NCBI GenBank assembly: GCA_029204225.1
Contig: CM055107.1
Coordinates: forward strand, 22,946,178-23,010,177
Direction of reading: 5' to 3'
DNA length: 64,000 nucleotides
Source of the DNA: Diphasiastrum complanatum
Lineage: Eukaryota > Streptophyta > Lycopodiopsida > Lycopodiales > Lycopodiaceae
Both the position numbers and the translations under genes were made by a program. Shown one piece after another: positions 48,901 through 59,324 of this stretch; the stretch's first letter is position 1; each line of letters begins with the position of its first letter. The notes beneath the pieces are model-generated. The model worked only from the letters and a program-made list of their open reading frames with translations, had not been told where the DNA came from and searched no databases.

Positions 48901-51900
48901 AGTCTCAGCCTCAGAACTAACCACCAACTAAAGGATAGTGCCATAAAGCTTCGCAGTAACGCACCCGAACATGATAGTACGATAGTTACCAGGATTTATA
49001 GGGTCACCGTTTTTGTGGATGGGATGCATGATATTAGTGCATCGGAGTGGGAGAAAACCAGAGACAACTGCTCGATTTTGCAAAATGGCTAGTAGAGGAG
49101 AAAGTATATTTGCAGCATGGATTAGCAATTATGACCCAAGGTCCTCTATGTCCTGGGTGCGACAAGTCTTCATTCTCTTGATGGCCGCTAGGACCTTGTC
49201 AGATGTGAATTGCATGTCCGAAAGTCCTCGTACACGAACATTTAGGGCTTTTTGTTCCCATAATCGAGTTTCACTGAAAGTAGCTGATATGAGTGAAACG
49301 GGAGCTATGTTACCTTTGAGAACATCGGCCCATGTTTTTGTGTGCTGTTGGGGCTGATCCTGGGTGTCCTCTTCGACATCCTGGATGGATGCAATGGTGG
49401 CAGTTTGGATGTCGATTTCCTTTCGAATATCTGCCAGAGAGAGAGAGCGAGCGAGAGAGAGAGAGGTTGCGGCCTGCTGTGAGATAGATCTGGGTGTCAG
49501 ATTCTATTGTTTTTGGTTTCTTTAAGCTTGCTTTTTCAGGAACACCTCTTATGATTCAGTTTCTACAGCGAAGCTCTCTCTTAGTATTGAAATATTAGTT
49601 TTTACAGGGTGCTGTAACCCTTGTTACAGAGGTTATTTCTTTTTTGTAACAAACTAGTTTGCTAATCATAAAAAAGAACTATTACAACAGATAATCTAGA
49701 AAGATAGCAGATGATTGAGTTTTGTGAAACCTTGAATTTAGCAACCAGCTTTAGTGTTTTCATATCTCAAATATAGCATATTATTGAGTTTTATCCAATG
49801 AAAACAAAAAGCTTTTTTCATAACAACAAAAAACCCAATTCAAAGACTACTCAAGTGGAGATAAAAAATTTGTCCATTAGTTTTATGAAAGTGCTTCAAA
49901 AAGCAAATTTTGAAATAGAGTAATTTCAGCATTATTTTGCAGGTCCATATTTGCCTAAAGGCATCCATTATGTCCCAATCTAATGCCAAAGCCAACTGCT
50001 CTATATTCAAATCAAAATTGCAAAACGGGCTTGACAAATCATGTCAATTTTTTTTGGCAAAAAATTAGATTCAATAAGAGCTCAACCAAAGTTTTAATCA
50101 CTTTTCAAGAGCTTAAACCAATGTCATAGACATATTGTCAATTGAAAAGAAACCAAAATTAATATCTCCTTTTTTGTTGTCCGCATCTTTTCAATAGACC
50201 ATATGGCCAAACTTGTTTTGAGATATGAAGAAGGTAACTCTAGTCTCTAGGTGCTCTTGATTCTGAAGGAGGGAAATGTTGTAGCATCACCTGAGAAGGG
50301 ATGTAAATTAAGCAAGTAGATTTAAGCTAGCTGTTCTGTATGCTTGTGGGACTTTTCTTGAAAGCAAATGACTTGTTTTGTAATTGCATGATCAACATGA
50401 AGTAGCTATTGTTCCTTTGTTATGTCAAAGCCAAAGCTGCCCAAAGACAGCAAAGATCAATGTTATAGCCAAATCAGCTCCAGATACCGCCAAATAATTG
50501 CCAAAACTTTCAAGCCTTCTGCTTATATTCAACATTCGTCAAGGATGACAAATAGGTCCACAAATTTCGTTAAAAAGACTTCATTCTTGTTGTAACTTTC
50601 AATGAAGGGTCAACGATGGACTTAAAACATGTAGAAAACATCTCAATTATGGAGAATTCAGAAAAATGGTTGGAGCCCTTAGGAATGCACCACAAGCCTG
50701 TCAAGTATTACTGTGCAAGGGTGCACAATGATTCTTGGCATGTTCTAATTCTTCATGACCTTCAGTGAAGTATGGCATAGTGCATGAAAACTCTGCAAAA
50801 CATTGGCAATTTACTATTTTGGTGAGACTATTGATGTTCAAAATATTATAATAGTTTTCCCTTCACCAAGTAGGGCTGCTGCCTAAATCTGCACAAGGAA
50901 TATATACAATCTATTTTTTCTACAGTCTGTGATCTCTCTCCTCCTACAAGAACAAATCTTAGCATGCCTTTCTGATAGGCACCTCGTTTTTCTTGCACAA
51001 ATGCACTTGATACTTTATGAAACAAGATGTATGATTTACTCCATGAAGTGGTGTCTTGGTTCCTTTGTTTTCTGGAAAAAGAATTCTAGACATGAGCTTC
51101 TATTGTTCGCACCCTATTTTCCTGAAGAAAGAAGCCAACGCAGCTGGTTTCTGTCTTCTCTAGTATAAATCAGGCCACGTCATTACTTTCTTATCATAAT
51201 GAAAGATTCCTGTCATAACCCTTATTATGATATGAAAAGGAGAAAGCCAAGACCCACCTCAGTACGAATTAGGGTGCTGGCCCCATTTTCAACCTAATTC
51301 ATGCAAATATGTTCAAACTTCAACAATATGAAACTTGTTTCAAGGCACCCCTGAGAGATGGGTTTCAATGAGCTTGCCAACAGTACAAGGCAATCAACTG
51401 TCATCCTCTTTCAACTAGAAATCATTTCAAGACATAGAAGACCAGATTCAGAGTTCGATTTGACATTTTTGTATGAGCATTGATGTTGAGAGAGATCACA
51501 ATATCTATGAACCTCCTAAAATATGCTGCCAAAGCCGTCCTTTTTAATCTTGTTTAGATTGATATCTGACCAGAGGAAATCTTGCATTGGCTCATTGCAG
51601 TTTGGGCTGGATCACACCCTGACAACAGGAGTAATCAGGTTTGGTCTTTCTTTCCCAAGTTGAAATCTAAAAGATTTTGATTGAACTCGGCATGAATGCA
51701 AAGGATGGCATTTATGGATAATTATTCTGGATGTGCATTGTAATCAGCGGGCTTCGAAGAGAAATAAGTTCAGCTGCAACTGGCCGTCCAATACAGGATG
51801 TTATCCAAACGGATGCAGCAATCAATCCTGGAAACAGTGGAGGTCCTCTTTTAGATAGTTCTGGAAGCCTCATAGGCATAAATACTGCAATTTATTCACC

Positions 51901-53616
51901 ATCAGGTGCTTCATCGGGTGTAGGCTTTTCTATCCCGGTTGACACAGTAAGTAAAACTTCATCTGATTATTGGTGAATATTGCAATTTACATCAAATAAA
52001 TGCAATTGCATGTAAACTATTTAAATACCCATGGGTTGGCCCAAAGAATTTGATCTCTGGCAATAAATGGAAGAGAATTGTATTTGTTTGGCATATTCTA
52101 CTTCCTGGACGCATTGTTACATTGATTATCACATTGCAGTAGAAATTATAAACACTTCAATACATGTGCTTGCAGGTTAATGGAATTGTGGAACAAATTA
52201 TCAAGTATGGGAAAGTCACGAGGCCTGTGCTTGGAATCTCTTTTGCCCCCGAACAATCTGTCGAACAGCTGGGTGTAAGTGGCGTTTTGGTCCTTGATGC
52301 ACCTCCAGGAGGTCCTGCTGGCAAAGCTGTAAGAATCTTATTGCTATTATGAATTTGTCGCCTGGCATGCTCACTTGTAAAAGCATTGGCGAATGGGAAG
52401 AACACACAATGCCACATTGAGAGAAAAGCTGAAAATTTGTGATTTGTTGTCTTATTCCGCTTAGGGTTTGATTGGGACTTCTATGAGTCAGCTGCAGAAG
52501 CCCCTACCTAAGCTCACACTTTTGACAGATTCTTCAATGCCTTTGTCAATTCATGAAAAATAAGTATCCAGCAGTTTTTTGTTGGAAATTTTGTTGAAAA
52601 TTGCAGCAAATGTTACTAATTGGGCCCTTGGGGCAGTCTTAAATAAAAAAGCATGAAGAGGGCCCTTAGGCATGTGCATGAGATGGCCTGTGGTCATATG
52701 CATCTTGGTTTCCAAACGGGGCTTGAACTTGGGATCAAAGAAACTTTGGATGCCAGCTAACCAATTAAGCCAACCCCGTTCGATCTGTGCCAACGTATGC
52801 ATCTTGCTTTTCAACGGGGGTTTTGTGCCAATATATGAATGAAGGAGAATCGCGAGTTACTAGTGAGGTGAGTTTATATGGAATGGATGTCAATAAGTCT
52901 CCCCCGGTGAAAAAATTGCCCTGGGCATGTATAGAGCAGCACCTAGGAGATGGATATTTGGGCTGCAATATTGGAGAAGGCCCATGATAACAGTGTCTCC
53001 CAAAACCATGCAGCATCGCCATAATGCCAGGCGCAATGCTGGATAAATACTACAATATTTTTACAGATACTAATGATTATTTATTAGTCTGTACAGATCA
53101 CATTCCTACAATGAAAACCACAGTCCTGCTTATATTCTTAAACACCATTAAATGTGATAGGCTTAAACCACTTTCCACCTATGACTGACTAATGGTTCTT
53201 GATTCAAGTATGAGATTTCTCAGAACTCAAAGAATGTAACTTCATTGCTGGCAGGGTCTGAAGCCAACTACAAGAGATTCTTATGGGCGCCTTGTCCTGG
53301 GTGATATAATTACCTCCGTAAATGGCCAGAAAGTTACTAATGGTAGCGATCTCTACAAAATTCTCGATCGATACAAAGTTGGTGATACAGTAAGTATACT
53401 GAAAGTTCCAGTTCTGTTGTTCAATTTGTGTAGCCAGGTGACTATTGTTTTCATGTAGGCTGTCAAATAAAGTCCATGCAGATTCACTATTTTGGGATTT
53501 TGGGAGTATAGCTTCAAGGACAGCAGTTTACGTATTGTTGTCTACAGATTACGGTTGAAGTTTTGCGTGGAGAACAAAAAGTGAATGTTCCTGTAACTTT
53601 GGAGTCCAGGGACTGA
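29807..53616 (+). CDS. DEG1: DEG1-type thylakoid serine protease (HtrA family), eight exons
   Basis: The exons I infer are 29807-30660, 30765-30887, 42634-42805, 51601-51638, 51748-51946, 52176-52328, 53255-53389 and 53548-53616. All have GT-AG borders and the frame is continuous, giving 580 aa from ATG 29807. Starts at 29882 (555 aa) and 30077 (490 aa) are possible. A long N-terminus ends in a hydrophobic helix and an AHA site near residue 246, as in a bipartite chloroplast-thylakoid-lumen signal. The protease domain has the triad: His in VTNYHV (about 317), Asp in DKDVAVL (about 347) and Ser in NPGNSGGPL (about 426). A single PDZ domain fills exons 6-8 ([39 protein letters not shown]). Plant DEG1 degrades damaged photosystem II proteins in the thylakoid lumen. 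Introns 2 and 3 are 11.7 and 8.8 kb and filled with retroelements. The coding sequence looks functional. Confidence 0.93.
32090..34378 (+). mobile_element. Nested retroelement with gag trace, polypurine tract and 3' LTR
   Basis: A 455-bp LTR starts TGTTAGAAATAATAAATG at 33924, directly after the purine tract AAGGAGGG, and ends TTTTCCTACA at 34378. It contains a TATTTATAA promoter-like box and a (TTC)n run. About 1.8 kb before it is mostly non-coding, with a faint copia-like gag (MLDGANYSS in one frame near 32655, [17 protein letters not shown]). Integrase and RT are absent, so this may be a large non-autonomous derivative. The gypsy RT of element E resumes just after the LTR. No 5' LTR was found. 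Confidence 0.6.
34298..34329. repeat. (TTC)n microsatellite in an LTR
   Basis: About ten TTC units lie inside the LTR at 33924-34378. Confidence 0.9.
34906..35015 (+). repeat. 52-bp direct repeat, period 58 bp, inside gypsy RT
   Basis: The segment from AGTTGTGTAAGACTCGTGTC to GGTTGAGGA at 34906-34957 is repeated exactly at 34964-35015. It encodes the conserved VEYLGHVV block twice and shifts the frame, so it arose after the element lost function or caused that loss. Confidence 0.9.
35886..36809 (-). mobile_element. Solo LTR (924 bp) with 5-bp target-site duplication
   Basis: The insertion begins TGTTGGA and ends TCCAACA. It is flanked by the direct repeat ATTGC at 35881-35885 and 36810-36814. 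It splits the gypsy integrase of element E, and the integrase frame continues across it if the LTR and one repeat are ignored. No internal region or primer site is present. A TATAAATAG box on the - strand (about 36418-36426) suggests - orientation. Confidence 0.9.
37826..37849 (+). mobile_element. Retrotransposon primer-binding site
   Basis: TGGTATCAGAGCCACCGA is a full initiator-Met-tRNA primer site, preceded by TTCTAACATT, the expected CA end of a 5' LTR. The LTR body (37620-37828) is not clearly delimited and does not match the 3' LTR at 40774. Confidence 0.6.
38552..40772 (+). mobile_element. Ty3/gypsy chromovirus-type element F with serial internal deletions
   Basis: On +, a gag linker and degenerate knuckle ([20 protein letters not shown]) jump directly to the RT entry ([19 protein letters not shown]). 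RT blocks follow, with [17 protein letters not shown] and the catalytic YLDDILIYS (about 39360). RNase H comes next ([31 protein letters not shown]). Integrase has the HHCC finger ([15 protein letters not shown]) and first Asp ([12 protein letters not shown]). The catalytic core after TKMA is deleted. A chromodomain closes the frame ([30 protein letters not shown], to 40716). A polypurine tract AAAGGGGGAGGGAA is at about 40759-40772. Protease, part of RT and the integrase core are missing. Confidence 0.87.
40773..41155 (+). mobile_element. Probable 3' LTR of gypsy element F
   Basis: TGTTACGTATAAGG starts directly after the polypurine tract. The right border is unclear; GCA near 41144 or TTACA near 41150 are candidates. 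No matching 5' LTR is present in the window. Confidence 0.6.
44071..44095. repeat. (CT)n microsatellite
   Basis: A short pure CT run in intron 3 of the DEG1-like gene. Confidence 0.9.
44161..44536 (+). mobile_element. Probable copia 5' LTR and primer site
   Basis: The sequence from TGTTGTTATAAG (44161) to about 44517 is followed by TGATATCTGAGCAAG (44522-44536). This is a diverged Met-tRNA primer site, placed before a copia gag on the same strand. The borders are approximate. Confidence 0.45.
44983..45760 (+). mobile_element. Degenerate Ty1/copia element G: gag, zinc knuckle, protease trace
   Basis: Gag has [20 protein letters not shown] and [14 protein letters not shown]. After a frameshift comes a lysine-rich region and a clean CCHC knuckle ([14 protein letters not shown], near 45475). 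A protease trace, DFGASKHMT (45653 region), has Phe in place of Ser next to the catalytic Asp. The element ends there; integrase and RT are absent. It lies sense in intron 3 of the DEG1-like gene. Confidence 0.8.
45859..45912. repeat. (GA)n microsatellite
   Basis: A pure GA run, left flank of the palindrome-rich block. Confidence 0.95.
46090..46300. repeat. Cluster of GGCTGC...GCAGCC imperfect palindromes
   Basis: About six units contain CTGGCTGC, a few bases and GCAGCCAG or close variants (for example GGCTGGCTGCCACGCAGCC and TGGCTGCGCAGCC), spaced 25-45 bp apart. It is bracketed by (GA)n tracts at 45859-45912 and about 46350-46388. Frames through it are low-complexity artefacts. Confidence 0.7.
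46350..46388. repeat. (GA)n microsatellite
   Basis: A near-pure GA run with one GTGA interruption. Confidence 0.9.
47484..47511. repeat. (GAAA)n microsatellite
   Basis: About six GAAA units in intron 3 of the DEG1-like gene. Confidence 0.85.
47910..49360 (-). mobile_element. LINE reverse-transcriptase fragment
   Basis: On the - strand, RT blocks run from about 49130 to 48300. They are [30 protein letters not shown], a [13 protein letters not shown] and [13 protein letters not shown] block in a shifted frame near 48850-48750, and an [12 protein letters not shown] block (the YADD box as YAND) near 48465. A C-terminal segment lies at 48212-47910 ([26 protein letters not shown]). Stops and frameshifts are frequent, and no endonuclease domain or poly-A tail was identified. 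It is antisense within intron 3 of the DEG1-like gene. Confidence 0.82.
49438..49466. repeat. (GA)n microsatellite
   Basis: A short GA run with two C interruptions. Confidence 0.8.
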
Positions 53617-54299
53617 GCCTCTTTCTGCAAGGGACTGCTGTGCACTGCAGCATGAGGGCTGATAAAGGTTTGCCCAAGGTATCTGTTCCCTTTACAGTCA
53701 AATGAAAAGGCAAAGGATGCTACTATATAGCTCGTCACAACAATTGTGTACATAGGGCAAGTGTGAGCTCCGTGCCACTTGAATGGGGATGCTGAGAAGT
53801 ATTGAATCTGATTAATTTTTACATGGGTGGCTTTCAAAGCTGTACTATTAAATTATTGTCTGTGCATTTTTCATTCATATTGCTGGTGCCAATCAACATG
53901 GAACATGTTTGATTCTTTACGAAGTCAATGATTGAGGTTCTGAATTGGATCCACTAGAAGCCTGAAGGATTCAAAAACAAATTTCTTTGTCGGAGTAGGT
54001 GATTACTACCAATTGATAATATCCTTCAAACAACATTTGTTCCTTGAGACCTGTCTTGCAACTACTGGAACATGGCTGGAGGAACTTCTTATCAATCCTC
54101 TCTCCACATCGTATCCTTCAAAGTGACCTCTAATTTTGAACATTGTAACCTGTCTCTGCATGCGTTTTTAGTGGTTTTTTTTTTTGTTATGGTTTTCTAC
54201 TGTATTAGAAAATGTTTACTTTTTTGGAAGTTTGATAAAGTGCTACAAATTAATCAAGGAATAGTATGATTCTGCTCACCTTAAGAACTTGGAAATGGT
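53617..54299 (+). other. Downstream region and presumed 3' UTR of the DEG1-like gene
   Basis: No further exon or ORF with recognisable features occurs before the next copia element. I did not find a clear AATAAA signal. Confidence 0.45.
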
Positions 54300-56524
54300 T
54301 CTCCAACTTTTTAGATCAAGCTTTAGTTCAGAGATGCTAACAGACCTTGAGATGAGATTTATATAGCACTAGATTCAAAAGTTCAGGAGTGAGAACTTTG
54401 GATTTTCAGGTACAATGGAAGTTTGATTGATTGAGTGCTTCTTCGATAGTCAGATCTCGAATGAGATAACAAAAAGATTCATCAATGTTTAGGTGGTTTG
54501 TGATCTCTTTTCGATCTTTTGGGAGATGAAAGAGGCTCATAATCTTGTCATTGGCTATGTTGTTGTTGAGCTACAATATCTTCTTCTAATTCGCTATTGA
54601 TAAGTTGTTCGTCTACAGTTGAGTCTACGGTTGACATATTCAAACCTTTGATAGAAATAGTCATATCAAAAATAGGAGTGTCCGATAGTTCGATTGTCTG
54701 AGCTTTGTCCTTGCCCTTGACGTCGATAAGTTGATCTTCGATAAAGACAACATCTCTGTTGGTGAATATCATTGATTCAATGGAATCATATAACTTATAA
54801 GCTTTGTTTGAAGCAGTATAACCAATGAAAATGGATTTGATATTGTGGGAGTGAAGCTTCTTTCTGATCTCCTTAGGTATATGTGCATAGACAATACATT
54901 CGAAAACTTTGGTTCAATAGTGAGGTTTGGAGTCTATCCTAACCTCATAAGATGTTTTGTTTGAGAGCCCTTTAGTTGGGCATCTATTTTGAATATAAGT
55001 TGTATTCGAAACAACTTCATTTTAGAAGAACTTAGGCAGTGTACATGAGTAAGCATACACTTAGTTGTTTTGATTCGACAAGTCCATTTGATTGAGGTGA
55101 ATAAGAACTGATGAATTTTTGCTCAATGCCTTTGCTAAGACAATATTCCTTGAATTTGGTTAAGATGTACTCTCCACCATTGTCAGAGCTCAATGCTTTA
55201 ATTCTTTTACCAATTTCGAATTCTACACATCTCTTAGATTGTTTGAAGAGGTTGAAAGCCTCCGATTTTTGCTTAATGAAATAAACATCTATTTTTTTTC
55301 GAAAATTCATTTGAAAAAAGTAATAAAGTGCTTTGCACCAACCAAAGATGAGGTTTATATTATGCCACATGTATTAGAATGAACAACATCTAGAACATCT
55401 AAATTTGTTACATGCTTATGATTTGATCTAAATAGAATCCCAGTCTTCTTTCCGATAATGCAACTATGATAGACATGGAAGTCGGTTTTCTTATCCAAAT
55501 AATCAAGATCCAAGTACTAAAGATTGTCTAAACATGTTCGATATAGATATATGATTCAAGTGCCCTAGCGTATAGTGCCATATTAATCATTTATGAACTA
55601 GACTAGAAGTATTCAATTCTTGACTTGTGTCAGAATAATAACGACTCAATCTATATAAGTATCCATGCTTTCTTCCAAGTGCAAGGATCTTATTTGTCCT
55701 ATCAACAATTCGAAATTGATCAGATTCAAATTCTACTCTATCACCTAGTAATTATGCTTACTGATAACAGATTTGTCAAAAGTTTAGGTACATATAGAAT
55801 ATTAGATAGTAATCTGAATTGATCATTTTGAAAGCTTAATCTTACACCTTTGATAGTGTGTGTACTATCATCGCCAAGATGTACGAATTTCTTTGTATTG
55901 TAAGACGACATATAGGACTAAAAAATGCTCATGATGACTAGTCATATGTTGAGTCGAGAAACCAAACATTATCGACTTGCGCTTTCTGATCGTTGATCAT
56001 AAACACTCCCTCATCCATGTCTTGAATAGGAATTGTGATATTTTGAAAGAATAAAATTAGCAAAACTAGAGCTACAAAACAAGATTTGTCATAACTTTTT
56101 GGATACTAATCCAAATGACCTAGCATGTGGATCAGATCAAAGTTAAGACAATGCTCTAAAATCTTATATAAAAAAACTTGAGATAAAAACTCAAATCAAA
56201 TCTGAAAAATTCAAAAAAAGTGAAATGAAAATTCTAGTCACCTATTTTGACAGCTTTTGGAAAAAGTGCAACAACTTTTGTATCTCTTATCCAAATGCTT
56301 GCAAATTGGTGCAAATGAAAGCTAAAACAAAGCTCTACATATCTATAGAATCAAATTAGAAATGAAAAATGAAATTGAATGTCGAAAATTGGTCTGAGCA
56401 GACCTGAAAATTCAAAGTTAGAAATTAGCAAAAAAAAAGCTACAAAAACAATAAATTTATCAAATCTAATGAACTTCACATAGGAGCATCATGAATTTAG
56501 GATCTATGCTCTGACACCAAGAAA
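54300..56524 (-). mobile_element. Degenerate Ty1/copia element H: protease, integrase, spacer
   Basis: Read on -, a primer site TGGTGTCAGAGC (about 56511-56500) follows the LTR. A long AT-rich leader comes next, then protease traces (VWFLDST near 55975, shifted frames), GAG-pre-integrase (WHYTLGHLNH, about 55560), and integrase (55370-55032; KRIKALSSDNGGEYIL, SSYSPQSNGLVE). The integrase-RT spacer is at 54772-54548 (FTNRDVVFIED). Gag and RT are absent. The element starts about 700 bp beyond the DEG1-like stop codon. Confidence 0.78.
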
Positions 56525-56973
56525 TGTCATGTGCCAAATCCAAAACTAATAGCAAGAAAATAACAAGACAATCATGATAGCATATCAATAGAAAACTAGA
56601 AACATGGAGATCTCAATGGAATCACATTAGCAATGAAATAGAGAGTACATAGCAATGGAAATGAGCATTGATTCATGTGGATAGGGCACATGAGACTTAG
56701 CAATGGAGATACCTATGGCTCACATTCACAAGGAAGCTACAAGCTCTCACTTGCAAATGAGCCAAAAGATTCACAAATTGATATTTCTTGCCTAGTTATA
56801 GACAATGCTCTTACTTAACTAAAAATAACTATCTCGAGGGATAGTTAGTCCTTGTTAAGTATTATTCAAACTACATCGGGCCCTTGTTGGCCTATTATCC
56901 TTATTAATTACTCGGAGGGCATAAAGAGAGAACCGCCTTGTTATTAAGGCTAATAGCTCCATTTGGGCCTACA
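56525..56973 (-). mobile_element. 5' LTR of copia element H
   Basis: On -, it begins TGTAGGCCCAAATGG at 56973 and ends CATGACA at 56525 (449 bp), next to the primer site. It shares ends and internal phrases with the + LTR at 18323-18766, so both belong to one family. Confidence 0.75.
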
Positions 56974-57009
56974 AAGCTTACAAATGGACATTATATTGCC
57001 TTGAAAAGC

Positions 57010-57345
57010 ACTTGAATAGGCGACAGTGTCTTTAAAACATTAACTTTTTCAAAATAGTTGAAATGAAGAAGCTGAAGACAAGTGTCGCATTTTTTAGGAA
57101 AGTGCGACAAAGCCGACACTGTTGCATTTCGGGGAAATGCGAAAAAGCCGACACTGTTGAAAAAATAGTTGAACTGTTGAACTATGCTGAAGTGTCGCAT
57201 TTCGAGAAAAGCCGACACTGTGAAAAAAGATAGTTCATTTCTGCAGACTATTGCGACACTTAGTGTATTTCTACAGACTGTTGTGACACTTAGTGTATTT
57301 TTGTAGACTGTTGTGACACTTAGTGTATTTCTGCAGAGTTGTTCT
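57010..57345. repeat. Hairpin-rich DNA and a 30-bp tandem repeat
   Basis: A 30-bp unit (GTGACACTTAGTGTATTTCT plus ACAGACTGTT) is repeated in exact register at 57241, 57271 and 57301, with a partial fourth copy at 57331. Before it, 57060-57230 holds several GTGTCGCATTT...GCCGACACT inverted pairs. Confidence 0.85.
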
Positions 57346-58358
57346 AAAGGTCAGCCAGAAGCCTGTTGTAGATGTTCTTCAAATAATCTAGCTATCTAAG
57401 TTAAAAAAATTTCAAAACTTTGGACATGGTAGTAGGTACTCGAAAACATGTCAACAGCCACACTTAGATAGTACGTAGAACCAAAGTTGGTTTCACCTGA
57501 CCCTAGATCAACGATCAATAAACGTGCATGAAGAATCTTGAAATAGAAATAGTCACTCACCAAGGAGACAATTGTGGACTTAATTTTCAACAGCCGTTAC
57601 TACTGTTGCATTCCTAATTATACAGAGTTCTTTAAACAAGAGTTGCAGAAGCTTCTCAACGTTGATTTCATTTATGAAATCGAGCATATGGAATGGGTAT
57701 CGCCTATAGTCATAGTACCCAAGAAAAACGGCAAAGTGCAAATCTGTGTAATTTTGAAGGCACTAAATGCGGTTACAAAGAAGGACCACTTTCCTTTACC
57801 ATTTACAAAAAGTGTCCTTGATCGAGTAGCAAGAGAAGAAGCCTATAGTTTCATGGATGGTTTCAGTAGCTACAATTAAGTAAAGATTGCGCCTGATGAC
57901 CAACACGAGACAACATTTGCCACAAAATGGAGAACCTATGCCTATAAGGTGATGGCATTTGGACTCTAGAATGCCTTGAGTACCTTCCAAAAGTTATGAA
58001 AGCAACATTCAAAGAGTACTTGCAAAAATTTCTAGAGATCTTCTTGGATGATCTGTGTGTGCATGGGTCTAGTATTGTTCAATTATCTCATTCGGAGACA
58101 ATAGTGATTCAATGAAACAAGTACCAGATCTCCTTGAACCCAAAAAAGTGTCAATTTTGGATGACACACAAGCTCATCGTAGGCCATATTATATCTAGAC
58201 ATGGAATCACCACTAATTTCACCAAGATAAGGGTCATAGTTGAATCTACCACCACCAGGGCGAAGTCTACGTTTTCATGGGCCATGCTAACTATTATCGG
58301 ATCTTTATTTTAGATTTTGCAGAGTTAGCAAAGCCAATCTACAAACTTACCATAGAAC

Positions 58359-59324
58359 TGTCGAAAAACGGTGGTCGTGAGTGCAGTGGAGGCTCGGTTG
58401 CTCAGAGCGTAGGCGTGTAGGAACGGAAACGCAACAGTTAGCAGCAGAAATATTCAAGTAGAAGAATTCATAAAGTTTGCGCAAATGAACGACACAGTAG
58501 TGAGACAAAAATTGCACTCTGATAAAAATCAACAGTGAGTACAATGGCTTGAAGTAATAACTTCAGCTTGCTGAGCATGATAACGCTGGCTACATATTAA
58601 CTCTGATTGAAAGAAAAATTCCAAAAATTAACACTTACATAGCTTGTTTCAGCTAATATAGAGATTTACAAGAGAGAAAATATCTTACAAGCCTTTAAGG
58701 CTATTTATGCCAGTCTTTGCATATGTACAAAAGTTGGTAACCGTTAACCGCCTTTGGGATATTTGTTTGTCCAGCTGTTTTAGAGTTACTCATCCATTGG
58801 CGAAGTCGGTCAGCAAAAAGGCAAAAAAGACGAAAGTGCCTTAAAAATGATTTCTAAGGTATTCTGGCCACTTGGCCAATGTGTCGCAATTTTCGCTAAG
58901 GAGAGAAAAAGACGAAGGTGCCTTAAAAATGATTTCTAAGGTATTCTGATCACTTGGCCAGTGTGTCGCATTTTTCGCTAAGGAGCGAAAAAGGCGAAAA
59001 AGATGAAGGTGTCTTAAAAATGATTTCTAAGTTATTCTGGCCACTTGGCCAGTGTGTTGCATTTTTCGCTAAGGAGCGAAAAAGACGAAAAAGACAAAGG
59101 TGTCTTCAAAATGATTTCTAAGTTATTCTAGCCACTCGGCCAGTGTGTCGCATTTTTCGCTAAGGAGCGAAAAAGACGAAGGTGCCTTAAAATGATTTCT
59201 AAGTCATAGAAAATCTCAAAGGGAAAAAATGTGAAGGTCTAAAAAATATGTTGTCGGCCTTCAGTTTTTCAGGATGTTCATTACTTGAACGATCTGTTTA
59301 AGGCTAGGCATAAGAAATCTAACA
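58359..59324 (-). mobile_element. 3' LTR (966 bp) of a copia remnant with internal minisatellite
   Basis: On -, the purine tract AAGGGGGAG precedes TGTTAGATTTC at 59324. The LTR ends TTTTTCGACA at 58359. A TAAATAGC promoter-like box lies near 58712. The tandem array at 58821-59205 lies within it. The end TTTTCGACA equals the LTR stub of copia element C at 21635. Confidence 0.75.
58821..59205. repeat. Minisatellite, about five units of 82-92 bp, hairpin in each unit
   Basis: The units share AAAAATGATTTCTAAG, GCCACTTGGCCAGTGTGTCG and TTTTTCGCTAAGGAGCGAAAAA-type sequence. The last forms a 9-bp stem with loop AAGG. Two units are 82 bp; two carry about 10 extra bases (an added GGCGAAAAAG or similar). 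Confidence 0.88.

Larger units (their letters stand above)
42806..51600 (+). other. Intron 3 of the DEG1-like gene (8.8 kb)
   Basis: The donor is CCT|GTAAGT and the acceptor is CATTGCAG|TTT, phase 0. It contains a copia fragment (+), several (GA)n tracts, a palindrome-rich block and a LINE fragment (-). The stretches 42810-44160 and 49470-51600 are anonymous. Confidence 0.85.
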
